A stretch of DNA of 64,000 bases from Apostichopus japonicus (taxonomy: Eukaryota > Echinodermata > Holothuroidea > Aspidochirotida > Stichopodidae). The number at the start of each line of letters is the position of its first letter. The first letter of the stretch is position 1. Both the position numbers and the translations under genes were made by a program. Below, one piece after another: positions 23,634 to 34,228 of the stretch. The notes under the pieces are model-generated. The model saw only the letters and a list, made by a program, of their open reading frames with translations. It had not been told where the DNA came from and made no database searches. The stretch covers positions 3,225,214-3,289,213 of the forward strand of contig NC_092567.1 of the NCBI RefSeq assembly GCF_037975245.1. Reading direction: 5' to 3'.

Positions 23634-23950
23634 CTGATTAGCTGAAGCAACTTCAAGGACTTGTATGGTAGAACTCTGTAATAATTTGGAATCATCCCAG
23701 GAAATGGAAATATTCCTTGAAACCAAGTCCTTAACTGACTGCCTGAATTGGTCTGAATTTTCTTCTTGTTCAAGCATACAAAGAATTGCAAACTGACGTC
23801 CCTCTTCGGTTTCCTGCAGGTGTTTGATGATGATGTCTGCTGCTGACTTGTTGAGTCCACATGCAAAGCGATAGACATACTGGAGGTCAAGTGGGTTGAT
23901 GCTGTTCAATGTTTCTTTCACTTTGATTGATGACGCTGCTGAAGACGCTC
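23634..23950 (-). CDS. NLR gene exon 4: post-NACHT helical region
   Basis: On the minus strand an acceptor TTTGCAG precedes 23950 and a donor GTAATT follows 23634 (CAG/GTAATT). The exon is 317 bp; entering in phase 1, as left by exon 3, it is fully open and ends in phase 0 at about residue 620. The peptide contains NPLDLQYVYRFACGLNKSAA, then HLQETEEGRQFAILCMLEQE. This is the pattern seen between the NACHT and leucine-rich regions of NLRs (the F-x-CG helix, then an [AI]LCxxE helix). No further exon was identified, so the receptor is either incomplete or its LRR exons lie outside what I could recognise. Confidence 0.8.
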
Positions 23951-24445
23951 CTGCAAATCCAAGCAGACATATTATATGGGTTTCAGTGTGTATAGTTTAC
24001 TGCAGGCATCATATCAAGGTGGTGACACATTATAATAGTGTTACTGTACCATAGCCTTATTTGTAGCATCCAATCGTTAATTTAATTAGCAACCATTGTA
24101 TATATATAGTTATTTGTAAAACTATCATTCACATGGTGTATGTTAATGATGTTTTGTTTGATGGTGTTATGACATCATTATTATCACTGTAATTAAAACA
24201 TGAAACAGGGATTGATTCAAATTTGTGCTAGGCAGTAGACAAAATGGAGACATAATGGCATATAGTATTAATGGTCTATCTGAGGTTCAAAGAAAGATTC
24301 ACTGTGCCTGAAAGAAACTCAGACAAATATGTCAACAATTAATGTTATATTTTGTGAATTAGGTTTACAACCCTATACCTAACTACATTACATGCTTCAG
24401 TGTTTCATTTTAGGTCTAAGCACATGCCCAGTGATTTTGCATGTT

Positions 24446-24662
24446 AACCCTGAAACCTGCCTTAATTGCATGCTTTGTTACTGCTTTGTAAGTACTGACA
24501 GGCCAGTATGACAGTGAATTGTAACCCTACGGCTGCTTTGTTGCTGCATTGTTTTAAGTACTTAGAGGCCAGTGTGACAGTAAATAGAACCCTGAAACTT
24601 GCCGTGGTGGCATGCTTTGCTTCTGCAATGTAAGTACTGACAGGTCAGTATGGCAGTGAAGG
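24446..24662. repeat. Three-unit imperfect tandem repeat, 65-77 bp
   Basis: Units begin with AACCCTGAAACCTGCC-like text at about 24446, 24523 and 24588. They share GTAAGTACTGACAGGCCAGT and a GACAGTGAA end. The middle unit is shortened and more diverged. The tract lies inside an NLR intron. Confidence 0.7.
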
Positions 24663-25646
24663 TTGCATACTCCTATTAGCGTCTATATCAAGCTGCCCCA
24701 AGTGTTCTACTTTAGGAAAAGTGCCAATTACGAGTAGGAGAACAACTTTTTTGCTATGTTATCAATTAGGATGTGCTTTTTTGTGGCTTGGATGTTAAAA
24801 AGCATGAATGGAAGCACATGTGGTGCAAACATTGGGTCAATTGAGGCAATTTTAGACCAGTTAGCCCTCCCAGGAGCAGCATACGAAAATTGTTTACGAC
24901 TGAGTAAAGAGGTTTGTTTACAAGTGACTAAAAGTTTCGGCTCTCTTAGCAAAAATTCTGCATGGTCTTAGTACGGAAAATTGATAGTGGCAAACTTGTC
25001 AGCTATCCAGTGATGGGTAGCGTTTAGGATTAGAGACATTACTGTTGTGATATAGTGTGTAAGTCAATGGGGCTTTTATTGGGCGTAGGTCTGCGCACAG
25101 AACAGAATGGTTTACCACAGTGAAGTCATATGCAATGTAGTGAGTGCTATCATCATCATTATTATTCAATTTAATGTAGGTCAGTCTGACTGGCTTACCA
25201 CAGTGTCCCATTGCTTATGCTACTTGCCCTGTGAGGACTTCATTAATTAAAGGTAGGGTCAATTGGGGCCAAATGTTATATGAATATATTTGCAGCCAAA
25301 GGGAAGAATGAGTCAAATATGCATCTCTGCTAGATGCTTGCTCACATTGTCACAACGCTTGATCAATTCAGTCTGTGAAGGGGCACATTAAACAACACAG
25401 AAAAAAGTCATAGCTTATTTTGTACATATAACAGTGAAAACTTAGAACTGGATGTATTTCTCTCAACCAGGCAAATTTGTAACATACTCTAACAGACCTC
25501 CTATTGTTTTGGTCAAGTGCTCATACTATTGTCAATGAATACGGAAATGTATGAGTGGATGTATTACTATGTTCTAGTTCTAGTTAGTTGTTCTATTTGG
25601 TCCTTTCATGTCAGTGAAACAGAGAGCAAACTGTGGAAACTTGTAA

Positions 25647-25665
25647 GATATATATATATATATAT
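25647..25665. repeat. AT microsatellite
   Basis: A short run of alternating AT of about 19 bp. Confidence 0.9.
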
Positions 25666-27288
25666 GTAAAGAATGGAATCATCGTATATTTGAAGAAGCA
25701 GCTCGTTGCATGAAATCTAAACCTCAATGATTTTGCATTCCTGGTTAAGATTTAAATTATCATGTTTACAACAGTACACTGAGTATTTGGCATTCAGATT
25801 GATAGCCTAGTGTACGACATTCATGCTGATACAAAAATACTTGTTTATTTGTTTATTACTATGGAGTACGACCTTAAGTTCCTTTTTCAGTAACAGATTA
25901 CTATGCAAATTATTATGCAAATAATTGGGCATATGCATTATACTATTGACCTCAGGTGAGTTAGGGATATAAGTGTTGCTGCTCTATAGTTCTACTCTGC
26001 TAGAATTGGTAAAGGTTTTGACAAATACTTCTTAGCATATTACCCTCGAAATTGTCAACTTTCTTTGAAAGACAATTACAGAGAAAAGAGAGAATTTGCA
26101 GAGGATGATTTAATTTTATGAGGTCATGGAAATAATATTTTGGTTTTTCTGATATTAGGTTTTGACTGGTTTGTCACATATTTCACTCTTACAATGTCAC
26201 CAAATTACAGATTCCTTAAATGTAATTTATTAGTTCGTGTTCTTGTCTCAATACTTGCAAACTAAATTTGCCTAGGATGAAGATAGTCACAGCGTTTGTT
26301 TACGTTCTAACATTTTGTGTTTTATTATAGTGGTAGTCGACCAGGTCATCTATGAAATCTTTGTGAGATGAGATATTATCAAAAGCTTCATTTTTAATAC
26401 ATTTTGGATTAGGTTGATTAAACAAATAATCGAACACTAAAAGGAACATGGAATCATATACGATTTTGTAAGGAAAATACCACATGGCTATTTTGATAAA
26501 TAATTGAAAAATGATGAATAAAAACAAAGATATTTTTAGCAGCGTTGTCTTGATGATACCATTCATTGTACTGTTGCCAAATGCAAAATATTACCAACTC
26601 TATATAATTCATATCTTTGTGATACAAAATGTGATGAGGATCTGGTTTATATATTTACTTCCATATTTTCTATCTTTGCCTAAGCATTTTTGAGAAGCAA
26701 TCAAATTTAACCACAGGAAAAGCATTTTAACAATATGTGGGGATAACTTTATTGAACTGACGAGCAAAAATAGCAAACATCTAGTGAATATGCTGAATAA
26801 CGTGTTCTTTAATAGATACAAAAGTCAAATTATTCAATATGGTTGTACATTAACAACAATGTAAGAAATCGTGTCCATCCTAGATTACCCAGATGTGTAC
26901 AACTTGCTTGTAAATCCAGTGTAGTTAGCTTTTTCCGACATTGCTTTGATCTTCCTGAGGGTATCTCTACCTTTAGGCGCTCTTGTCTTCAATACAACAA
27001 GCATACATACAGAAAGATCCAAACCCAAATCTTTGTTATGTTGAACTGGGTCAGTGACAAATGAGGACTTTATTTACTTACATTGAAAAGCGTGTTGCAT
27101 AAATGTTAATTTACATATATACATAGCAGACACTGTGGGTTGGGGGTACGAGGAGCGTAAGCTGTTTACATATGCACATAAAAGGACATACGAACAATAC
27201 TTCCATATCTTAGGTTTACTCATTATCTTACACATCAGAGATGAAAAACTGTGGTTATGCATCAATATTATCTGTACTGAAGACTTAC

Positions 27289-28464
27289 CTTCACTAAGAA
27301 TTGAAACCAGATGATGAGAGGCATACAATTCACATATGATTTTGTGCCATATTCGTGCTTCCGTCTTATATCGACACTGGGAAATGTCAAAAACCACTTC
27401 CTGTGCAAACATCCCAAGCCTTATATAGTTATCATAGAACTCTTGTCCAAGTTCTGAAACTAAATAGGTGTTCTCCCATGTCAGCTGCTGGTTCTTCCGT
27501 GTGAGGCCGTCGAAAGCAATACGGTACAGTTTAGCTAGTTCCTTTTCAAAAGCAGGCACCTCCGTATTAGCATCTTTCTTGATTTTCATATGGTTATGAA
27601 CGCATGCGATCACATAAGTGAAAAATCTTGTTACTGTGCTAAATATCTCGATTTCTGGCCTCTCGTGTGCTATGTGAGCAACCATAGTGGAGAAGAGAGG
27701 GACCTGACAGAGATCTCTTAAGAAGGGGTTTCTCTGAAGCTGCTCTTCGATCCGATCTGCCAACTGGACATCATCAGCCACCGCTTTTAGGACATAGTTT
27801 CGACGTTCAGCCACCCCAAACCCTGTTAATCTGATTCGTTTTGTTTCGGGGTGTAAGTTAGGCGGGAGGTTCAATGTCCTGGTAAGTATGATGACAAGGA
27901 TGTCTAGAAACATTTTCATCTCAATGATGGAGGAGATATGTGTTTTGGTGTTCTTGTCAGGATACTCGTCATAACTGTCAAATAACATGACAACAGACTT
28001 TTTGTTTACTTTGAGGATTTCCTTAATGCAAGAGTCGTCCATGTCCTCATCTTCGGGCACTATGGAATGCTTTATGGCAGTGTATATAGACTTTACACCT
28101 TCCAGTTGCCTCAACTGGAGAAATATAAGTATTTCCACATCTTTTAGAGGAGATTCAGGGTTGTTAGTACACCAGTCATAGACAAACTGTGATGCAAGTG
28201 TTGATTTTCCGAACCCAGGGTCAGCCTCGATGATCTTTCTATTTGACTTAGTTTTGGGGCTGCTCAGAATATCGTTGTAAGAATCTAACGATTCTAGCAC
28301 ATCGGGCTTTTGCATGAAATCACCCTCCTGAACAGAGCAGTAAATACCTCCCTGAACAAATATACTGTTAACCTTACACTTGTTCATGGAAGGAAATGGC
28401 TTAGCTGTTTCGTAGTGCTTTCGATAGGCTGTTTTTGCATACTTGATGAGATCGTTTTTCTTTC
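27289..28464 (-). CDS. NLR gene exon 3: NACHT NTPase domain
   Basis: This is the clearest coding exon in the window: 1176 bp (392 codons), acceptor TTTATCTCAG before 28464 and donor GTAAGT at 27288, phase 1 at both ends. Counting from the exon 1 start, it covers about residues 123-514. A Walker A-like ADPGFGKST lies at about 203-211 and a Walker B-like VVMLFDSYDEY at about 280-290, followed by an ILTRT sensor-like strand and the helical segment with FLRDLCQVPLFSTMV. NACHT domains bind and hydrolyse ATP/GTP and drive oligomerisation of cytoplasmic innate receptors. The first glycine of the usual GxxGxGK[ST] P-loop is alanine here. A strong minus-strand frame extends beyond both ends by read-through into intron. 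Confidence 0.93.
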
Positions 28465-29010
28465 CTGAGATAAAAAAACAAAGAGTGTTTAGCACTTGAA
28501 AGGTTACATGCAGACATTGTGACCTTACTTCTGAATCAAACTTATCGAGTGGGTTTAAGTGAAACGGGAGTGCAGTATAAAACTCTCAATTGTGAAATTC
28601 AGTTTACATAAGGTTAAATATCAGTCACCAAGTATGTCTAGCGTATTTTGTAGCTACTTTTTATTGGTGACGTAACGTCAAATCATGTAATGGGTTACCA
28701 ATTTTTATTATAAAAGCTACATATTTTTAAAACACTAATAGCAATAGATGCTTAACTGAACTTTTCTTTAACTATGTTGCACTCACCAAAATTCAAATTC
28801 TCATTATAGCGGAGACGAAGTCAAAGTATAGGGTGTCAACTATCATAATATATGCCTAATCATTGAGTTAATGTTAAATATCAAACCAAGATGTACTAAT
28901 CTCTACCAATAGCGTTGAGCTTAAACAGAAACTCCATCCCCTCACTCAGGGGCGTCAATCCGATTTGAAACGTGGGGGGACGGAATCGATTCGAGTATTC
29001 CGGCAGTAAG

Positions 29011-29112
29011 TACTATCTAAGCGGAGCGCCACCATCGGTTGGCGCGCAGCGTACAAGAAAATTTTTCTTCTGGCAGACCCCTCAGATTGCAGGAAACGGC
29101 ACTTCCCGTGCA
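29011..29112. repeat. Recurring hairpin module, copy 5
   Basis: TACTATCTAAGCGGAGCGCC, the GCGCCA/TGGCGC stem with loop CCATCGGT, and CAGATTGCAGGAAACGGCAC. It is placed 64 bp inside the left terminus of the 3.6-kb hAT element. Confidence 0.8.
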
Positions 29113-29299
29113 TTATGGCAGAAAGCAACACCCCTAAAATTGATAAAAATTTCCGGCAATTTTTTTATTTTGGGAAATATTCTCGAAGGAAGTGATCGCC
29201 ATTTATTCCTAAGTTTACCAACTCCTCGTCTCCCAGAAGCGCCCAACATTTAAGATATCGAAACATTTTCGTGTTGGCTGATCCATGATCACCGCCCAT

Positions 29300-29948
29300 C
29301 AAGGGCGGCGGAAGCACTTTTAATCTGGGGGGGGGGGCACCGACATCAAAGGGCACTTTGCAGCAATTCGATTGGACTGATGCAGCCTTATATATTTAGT
29401 ACCCTTTACAACTCTTATTGTATTATCTTATTTGTACACACATCACTCCATCAACGCCCCCCCCCCCCTCTCAAGGAAAATATGCATACTAGCACTGCAA
29501 TATCCAATGTGAAAATTGGGAAACAAGGAACAAGTTTTCTTTTGAGACAAAATGAGGCGAAATCATGCTAATTGCTAATGTAGGAATCTTCCGAATTAGA
29601 GTTTATTTCTTGTTAATATCTTAACAAATTTGTTTCATTCGAAATAGCTTTGAGTTTGACCCACAGAAATTCACTAAGAGTCAGAGGCGTAGCCAGGAGT
29701 TGCAAAGTTGTATGCACGACTATCTGAGCGGAGCGCCACCATCGGTTGGCGCAGAGCGTAGTAGAAAATTTTTGGTTTTACAAACCCCTCAGATGGCCGG
29801 AAAAAGGCCCTTCCCGAGTGTTCATTCTGGTTCCCTGGCCTCTTGCTAACTTGAGACACCTCAATTTTTATGTAGAAAATGGGCACATTTTTAACCTGGG
29901 GAAAGTGGGGGCACGTGCCCCCTGTGCCCCCCGGTTCCGCCGCCCTTG
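29300..29948. mobile_element. Nested hAT-like MITE, 649 bp, TSD CCGCCCAT/CCGCTCAT
   Basis: The left end CAAGGGCGGCGGAA at 29300 is matched by TTCCGCCGCCCTTG ending at 29948 (14 bp perfect). The flanking octamers CCGCCCAT (29292-29299) and CCGCTCAT (29949-29956) match at 7 of 8 positions, consistent with an old hAT-type insertion. It contains a further module copy (29717-29820) that itself follows a CAGAGGCGTAGCCAGG element start at about 29684, so another insertion is probably nested inside. Confidence 0.75.
29717..29820. repeat. Recurring hairpin module, copy 6
   Basis: GACTATCTGAGCGGAGCGCC, the GCGCCA/TGGCGC stem with loop CCATCGGT, and CAGATGGCCGGAAAAAGGCC. It lies about 33 bp after a CAGAGGCGTAGCCAGG terminus, again close to a left end. 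Confidence 0.8.
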
Positions 29949-30360
29949 CCGCTCATGCCCGTGAGAAGTGGTGACTGGGTGAAGAAAAAGCCATGCCGTT
30001 TGAAAACATGGGCAGAAAAAGTGAAAGTAGCGAAACCTAAGGTAAAACGCGCGATAACGAAGTGATTATTTTCCAAGTTTATTGAGACTGTATCAAACGC
30101 GAGCTTAGGACAAACATATTCAAAGGTAATGGCATTACTAATCCCGATATGTCGTCTTTGAGGTGTGTGGAAAATCCGCAACGACCATCAAAGAGCAATT
30201 GAATATTTAGTCTACTTTTCGATTTCGAAAACACTTTTTTTTTTAATTATGACAAAATTTTATGACACCTTTGATTTTTTTTCGGGGGGGGGGGGCTGTG
30301 CCCCCGGGCCCCAATGGGCACGACGCCACTGACCCCAGGGCCTCAGATATAGGCCCATTG

Positions 30361-30721
30361 CAGGGGTGGGCAACCTTTTGAACGAATGGGCCAGATTTTA
30401 GGAGTGAAAGATTGACAGGGCCGCACCTAACCAACGGCCTGCTGCTGATTTCAAACCTTTGATTCCGAGGACGTTCAAGCAATAGGTGTGTGTGTACTTA
30501 ATCTGTATTCACAAAACCATAATGTCAATACAGTCCTGTTGATAATTAATGGTGATAATAGACCAACCTGACAGCATCATCAGTGCAGATAAATTCTAAG
30601 CAGCTAGCTCGTTTTTGGCGATGATGCAAAATAGATTGATTTTTCTTTTTCTTGAGACATCTCACGGGCCACAAAAAAATCACTGGCGGGCCGCATGTGG
30701 CCCGCAGGTTGCCCACCTCTG
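30361..30721. mobile_element. hAT (Charlie-like) MITE, 361 bp
   Basis: The left end CAGGGGTGGGCAACCT and the right end AGGTTGCCCACCTCTG form a 16-bp inverted repeat with one mismatch. Subterminal GGGCCAGATTTT and GGCCGCATGTGGCCCGC phrases match the well-known termini of Charlie-type hAT elements. Flanking octamers (GCCCATTG left, GTCTATAG right) do not match, so the duplication is lost or the ends are rearranged. No coding sequence is present. Confidence 0.75.
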
Positions 30722-31630
30722 GTCTATAGGAACGATGTCCCAAAATTTCCCCGGACATATAGGCGAAGGAAGCTATCCGCCGCGACTGCATGTGAGTTTC
30801 TCGACTTTCTGTCCTGGGAGTCATACCACAAAATGGTGCATTTCCTCATACGCCATTATTAATAATTTAAATAACTAACTAATAAGGCACAGCCCATATC
30901 CGAGTTCGTATAGCGAGCTTAGCGCAAATTTGGCGCCAGCATGTTAAACCAGGTTGCTAGGTCTACGAGAATAAATTTAAATGAAATTTGAAAACAAGGA
31001 TAGCAAGACAAACAACTTGTATTATGTTTTCAGGACCTGACACATGCGCATGTATCGTCAGACTTAGAATAGGTCCCATGTGAGTGGTGGCTAAAGTGAT
31101 GAAGGCATGAAAATAAATCAGTGGTTGTTCGTTGGAGTCCTCAAGCAAGTTACCTCGGTTGCTAGGTGGATTTGCATCTGGTTATCGGGTGAATTCTGGT
31201 CGGAGCGTACTATGTAACCACCATGTACTCAGGGACGTACCTAAGGCCTGATGATTGGGGAGGGGGGGGGGGGTGTAGTGGCTGAAAATCGGTTTTGAAG
31301 CCAGAAAATTCCAACTGCTGCTTTGTACCCCCCACCCTCCCGCTACTCGTGAACGATACGGTCAGTGTCAGTCAGAAAACCCAATCTTTCGCGACTGCAC
31401 TTCCGTTACGAACTTGTTGCGATACATTTGTACCCACTGGCACTCATTTCAAAAACTTATTGGCCCCCCTCCCACCCCAACCAAATATTTTTGTGAAATT
31501 CGGGAAATATGCTGATAGCTTTTTGAATAATTTGCAATGTGTTTTTCAGTGGTTATACTGATATTATTATTACCCAACAATTATCACCATTACGGAAGGG
31601 TAATAAGACGGAAAATGATTGTATGCTATT

Positions 31631-31738
31631 TGCATGCGATGTAAAAACCGATGCATGCCTGTATGATATGCACATGACCATGTGTGATGCGCGCGTAGCG
31701 CGCGAACAATTTTGGTTATATTTTTCGGGCAAGTCGTT
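31631..31738. repeat. Dispersed repeat with GCGCGC hairpin, copy 2
   Basis: Parallel to 4225-4332, from GCATGCGATGTA to CGGGCAAGTCG, with GCGCGCGTAGCGCGCG as the hairpin core. This copy differs mainly by substitutions. Confidence 0.7.
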
Positions 31739-31975
31739 ACAACCCCCCCCCCCCCCCCACAAAACAAATTGGGCTCCTACGCCTATGACGGTAGTTCTAT
31801 TAGGCATTTTTTTGTAGTATTCAAAATCATAAGAAGTTTTGTACGGTGGAGTATAAGAATCGCGAGAAACAATTTCCCAAAGTGGCAAGGAAAACGTGGT
31901 AAATATGACCGGTTAAAGGTCAAGTTTGACCGAAATTTTTTAAAAATTTTACATGAAAAGGCCTAGATAAACTAA

Positions 31976-32008
31976 AGTGCGACAGTCGGAAATTCCGACT
32001 GTCGCACT
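31976..32008. repeat. Perfect 33-nt palindrome
   Basis: Two 16-nt arms, AGTGCGACAGTCGGAA and TTCCGACTGTCGCACT, are exact reverse complements separated by a single A. No mismatch is present. In DNA this could extrude as a cruciform; as RNA it would be a very tight stem. Confidence 0.95.
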
Positions 32009-32120
32009 CCAATTTTCCAAGTAGCGTCAGTTTTACCATGGCTTGGGGGTGAGACACACCCACACCCCCTCTAACGACGTCCCTGCGCGGTGAATATGGA
32101 ACACGATCACATGGCCTCTG

Positions 32121-32408
32121 TTAAGTCATGGTGCTCCGTAGCCTTGTCTTCAAACGCCTCAAAGCACTAAAAGATCTCTCGGCTTCCGTCGAACTGGCGG
32201 AGGAGACGAGGAGCAACCGCAAGAGAGCTTCGACTTCACCAAACATAGCCCGTACCACTGGATTCATCAACTTGAATATTTGTCTATACCCTTCAACCGA
32301 CGACGAATTTAACTGGCCTCGAAATAAAGGCAGACTAAGCTTAAGATTGTTGGAGAGCTCAGGGTACCAACTCACGAGATCTGGGTGGAATTCTCCATTC
32401 AGCAACAT
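32121..32408 (-). pseudogene. hAT transposase C-terminal (dimerisation) fragment
   Basis: The minus-strand frame ends with LLLVSSASSTEAERSFSALR followed by RLKTRLRSTMT and a stop. The A-SSTEAERSFSALRR-KTxLRSTM pattern is the hallmark of the hAT C-terminal dimerisation region, which in active proteins helps assemble the cut-and-paste transposase complex. Only about 95 codons remain, and the zinc finger and catalytic core are absent. A stop falls immediately after RSTMT, where the family usually continues. It lies just inside the right end of the 28947-32588 element and is its dead transposase. Confidence 0.9.
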
Positions 32409-33495
32409 TGAGTGATATTCGAGGATATGAATCCTAAGATGTGTAAGCCGTAACCAAATAGAGCCACGACACTACTCTTTTTCCAAATGTGTGGGGGGGG
32501 GGACATTTGATATTTTTTCAACCATCCATCGAAATGTGGGGGGACGTGTCCCCCCGTCCCCCCCCCCCCCCCTGGATTGACGCCCATGCCCTCACTCTAT
32601 AGAGCGTGGAGCTGCCAATGTAACTCAAGAGTTCATTGATTAGTGAAAGAACGTCACCAGCATGTGGTATTACTTCCATGTCGTGCATGCTCTCATGTTA
32701 TGGTGAACGTGTTCTTTCACTGTCAATCAGTTAATTAGCATTGTTAACCCACTTGATAAAGAATTACAGTGTGAAATTCAAATTATCAAATATTATTGTC
32801 ATATTCTATTTATTATCAAATTACTACAGTTATACCCATGAGTAGAAAACACATGTTAAGCGCATCGAATTGAAAAATGATACCATTATCGGTCTCACTA
32901 ACTTTACTACACACCCTATATTGAACAATGTAACATACAATTACTTAATGTCCCAAAGCCGTTTGTAAATTGGAATAAGTTACAAGTATACGAATTTAAA
33001 TGGAATATGTTTTATTTACCATTCGCTGCCGTCAGAGATTCAAGAGGAGAACACTTTCAGTTTCGATCCATTCAAAGAATATTAGTAACAAACTTGTTTT
33101 ACATAAAATCAAACAACAACCATTGGATACGTTTTATGAGAACGAAAATGAGGCATTGGAATATTAATTTTTGGATATGTAGCATTATCTAAGAATTACA
33201 GTAAAATATCTCATTCAGATGTATTGTAGACGACTTAGACCTTAGGATCGAGAATAATAAATTTGAATTACTAAGATACTATACACCCAATCATCTTGTT
33301 TTATTATTACACGCAAACTATTTTATCTTCAATTGTTAAATGAACAATAATCATCCAGCTATATTTGATGAAACTTCACTTTAGCAAATCCTTCGAAAAT
33401 TACCAATCGATGGAGGTAATGCGCATTCTTAAGACTGCTGCGAGTGCATACGAACATTCATGTATAGAGATATAGCCTACTTTAAGTTACAGTAC

Positions 33496-33804
33496 CTTCT
33501 AATTGAGCCTTAGAATGATCTTCACTGGAACATAGTCTCCCTGTATGTTCCTCATACAGCTTTCTTGCACTCATCTCAATCCCAGAAAGACACATTTTCT
33601 TCAGCGCACACAGAAGTGTCATGATACTTGTTGGCTCTATTTGTCCTCTCTCTTCCATATAACGAATCATGAGAAGGCCTGCACTGGCTGCTGCATTGCT
33701 CAACTCTTCTATGACAACAGGCGGATATTCAAAGAACGTAGCAAGATCAAGAACAATTTTAACAGTCAGAACGGTAGCAAGTGCAACTTTAAAACTACCA
33801 AAAC
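33496..33804 (-). CDS. NLR gene exon 2: DED-like domain
   Basis: The acceptor TTTTCAACAG precedes 33804 and the donor GTACTG follows 33496. The 309-bp exon is phase 1 at both ends and joins exons 1 and 3 without a stop. About residues 20-122 contain LMIRYMEERGQIEPTSIMTL then LCALKKMCLSG and ARKLYEE. This matches the second half (helices 4-6) of a death effector domain, in which an LxxLEERGxI segment and a following LxxALKxI helix are typical. DED domains recruit caspase/FADD-type adaptors by homotypic contact, so the product would be a cytoplasmic DED-NACHT sensor. The first half is more divergent, and a death-fold domain of another subclass cannot be excluded. Confidence 0.8.
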
Positions 33805-34170
33805 CTGTTGAAAATAACGAAAGAGGATAAAAGACACCTAACTATCACATGGAACACTCCTTCAGATATGAATGAATGTAGTAACAACGGATGCGTTAGT
33901 GGTATGAACATAAATACTTTAAACTTGTAAATCAAAATGTAATGACCTGTTAATCCCTTTCACTTTCAAAAGATTTACATATGATATTATGTTGCCAATA
34001 TATATTGATATCCGCATTAAATTCGCCAATGTTACGTGTTTTTATAAAAGTAAAGTAAATATGGCTTCTCAACTATATTAGTAAAAGCAACAGTGTACCG
34101 TGGATTGTAGATAAAACCATCTAACACAAATAAGACAACATAATTGCGAATTGTTTAGCTTTCAACTTAC
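33805..34170 (-). other. NLR intron 1
   Basis: A 366-bp intron with donor GTAAGTTG after exon 1 and acceptor TTTTCAACAG before exon 2. There is nothing else in it. Confidence 0.75.
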
Positions 34171-34228
34171 CGTTTACTGCCTTCTTCACATCTGGTTTGA
34201 TGTCCACGGGATTAACATTGGCAGCCAT
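34171..34228 (-). CDS. NLR gene exon 1 with probable start codon
   Basis: The ATG at 34228 lies in a good context (AAGATGG). It opens 19 codons, MAANVNPVDIKPDVKKAVN, plus one base before the donor GTAAGT. The phase-1 end fits exon 2. Just upstream, AAAATTACAG precedes ACCTAAGATG, so this may be the second transcribed exon, with 5' untranslated exons farther right. Phase-1 entry at that acceptor would hit a stop, which supports this ATG as the real start rather than an internal methionine. Confidence 0.65.

Larger units (their letters stand above)
23951..27288 (-). other. NLR intron 3
   Basis: A 3.3-kb intron implied by the donor GTAAGT at 27288 and the acceptor before 23950. It holds a three-unit imperfect tandem repeat at 24446-24662 and an AT microsatellite at 25647-25665. 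Short frames at 24728-24971 and 26300-26821 carry no recognisable domain. Confidence 0.7.
31230..32085. mobile_element. Possible TIR element with CAGGGACGT ends
   Basis: CAGGGACGTACCTAAG at 31230 and CTAACGACGTCCCTG ending at 32085 give a 9-bp inverted terminus with further partial matching. The flanking octamers differ. It contains the second copy of the GCGCGC hairpin repeat and the 33-nt palindrome. The ends could belong to two different insertions. Confidence 0.45.
28947..32588 (-). mobile_element. hAT transposon, 3.6 kb, 8-bp TSD CCCTCACT
   Basis: The left end CAGGGGCGTCAATCC at 28947 and the right end GGATTGACGCCCATG at 32588 form a 15-bp inverted repeat with one mismatch. CCCTCACT is duplicated exactly at 28939-28946 and 32589-32596. 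The minus strand carries the C-terminal dimerisation region of a hAT transposase at 32121-32408, which supports the superfamily assignment. The interior also contains the hairpin module (29011), smaller elements at 29300-29948, 30361-30721 and about 31230-32085, and a 33-nt perfect palindrome. The rest of the transposase frame is not visible, so the element is dead. Confidence 0.9.
28465..33495 (-). other. NLR intron 2, occupied by a hAT nest
   Basis: The intron is about 5 kb, of which 3.6 kb (28947-32588) is an inserted hAT element with nested insertions. Splice sites on both sides are intact, so the insertion need not disrupt the message. The remaining intron sequence (32600-33490) shows nothing recognisable. 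Confidence 0.75.

Noticed and set aside
24728-24971. Open frames on both strands in NLR intron 3
   Set aside because: No domain, no splice context and overlapping on both strands. Chance frames are likely.
27987-28181. 64-codon plus-strand frame inside the NACHT exon
   Set aside because: Antisense shadow of the NLR exon 3.
29684-30327. Element from CAGAGGCGTAGCC (29684) to GACGCCACTG (30327)
   Set aside because: The termini are only partly inverse and the flanking octamers CTAAGAGT and ACCCCAGG do not match, so the two ends probably belong to different insertions.
32128-32415. 95-codon plus-strand frame opposite the hAT fragment
   Set aside because: It is the antisense shadow of the recognisable hAT C-terminal domain on the minus strand.
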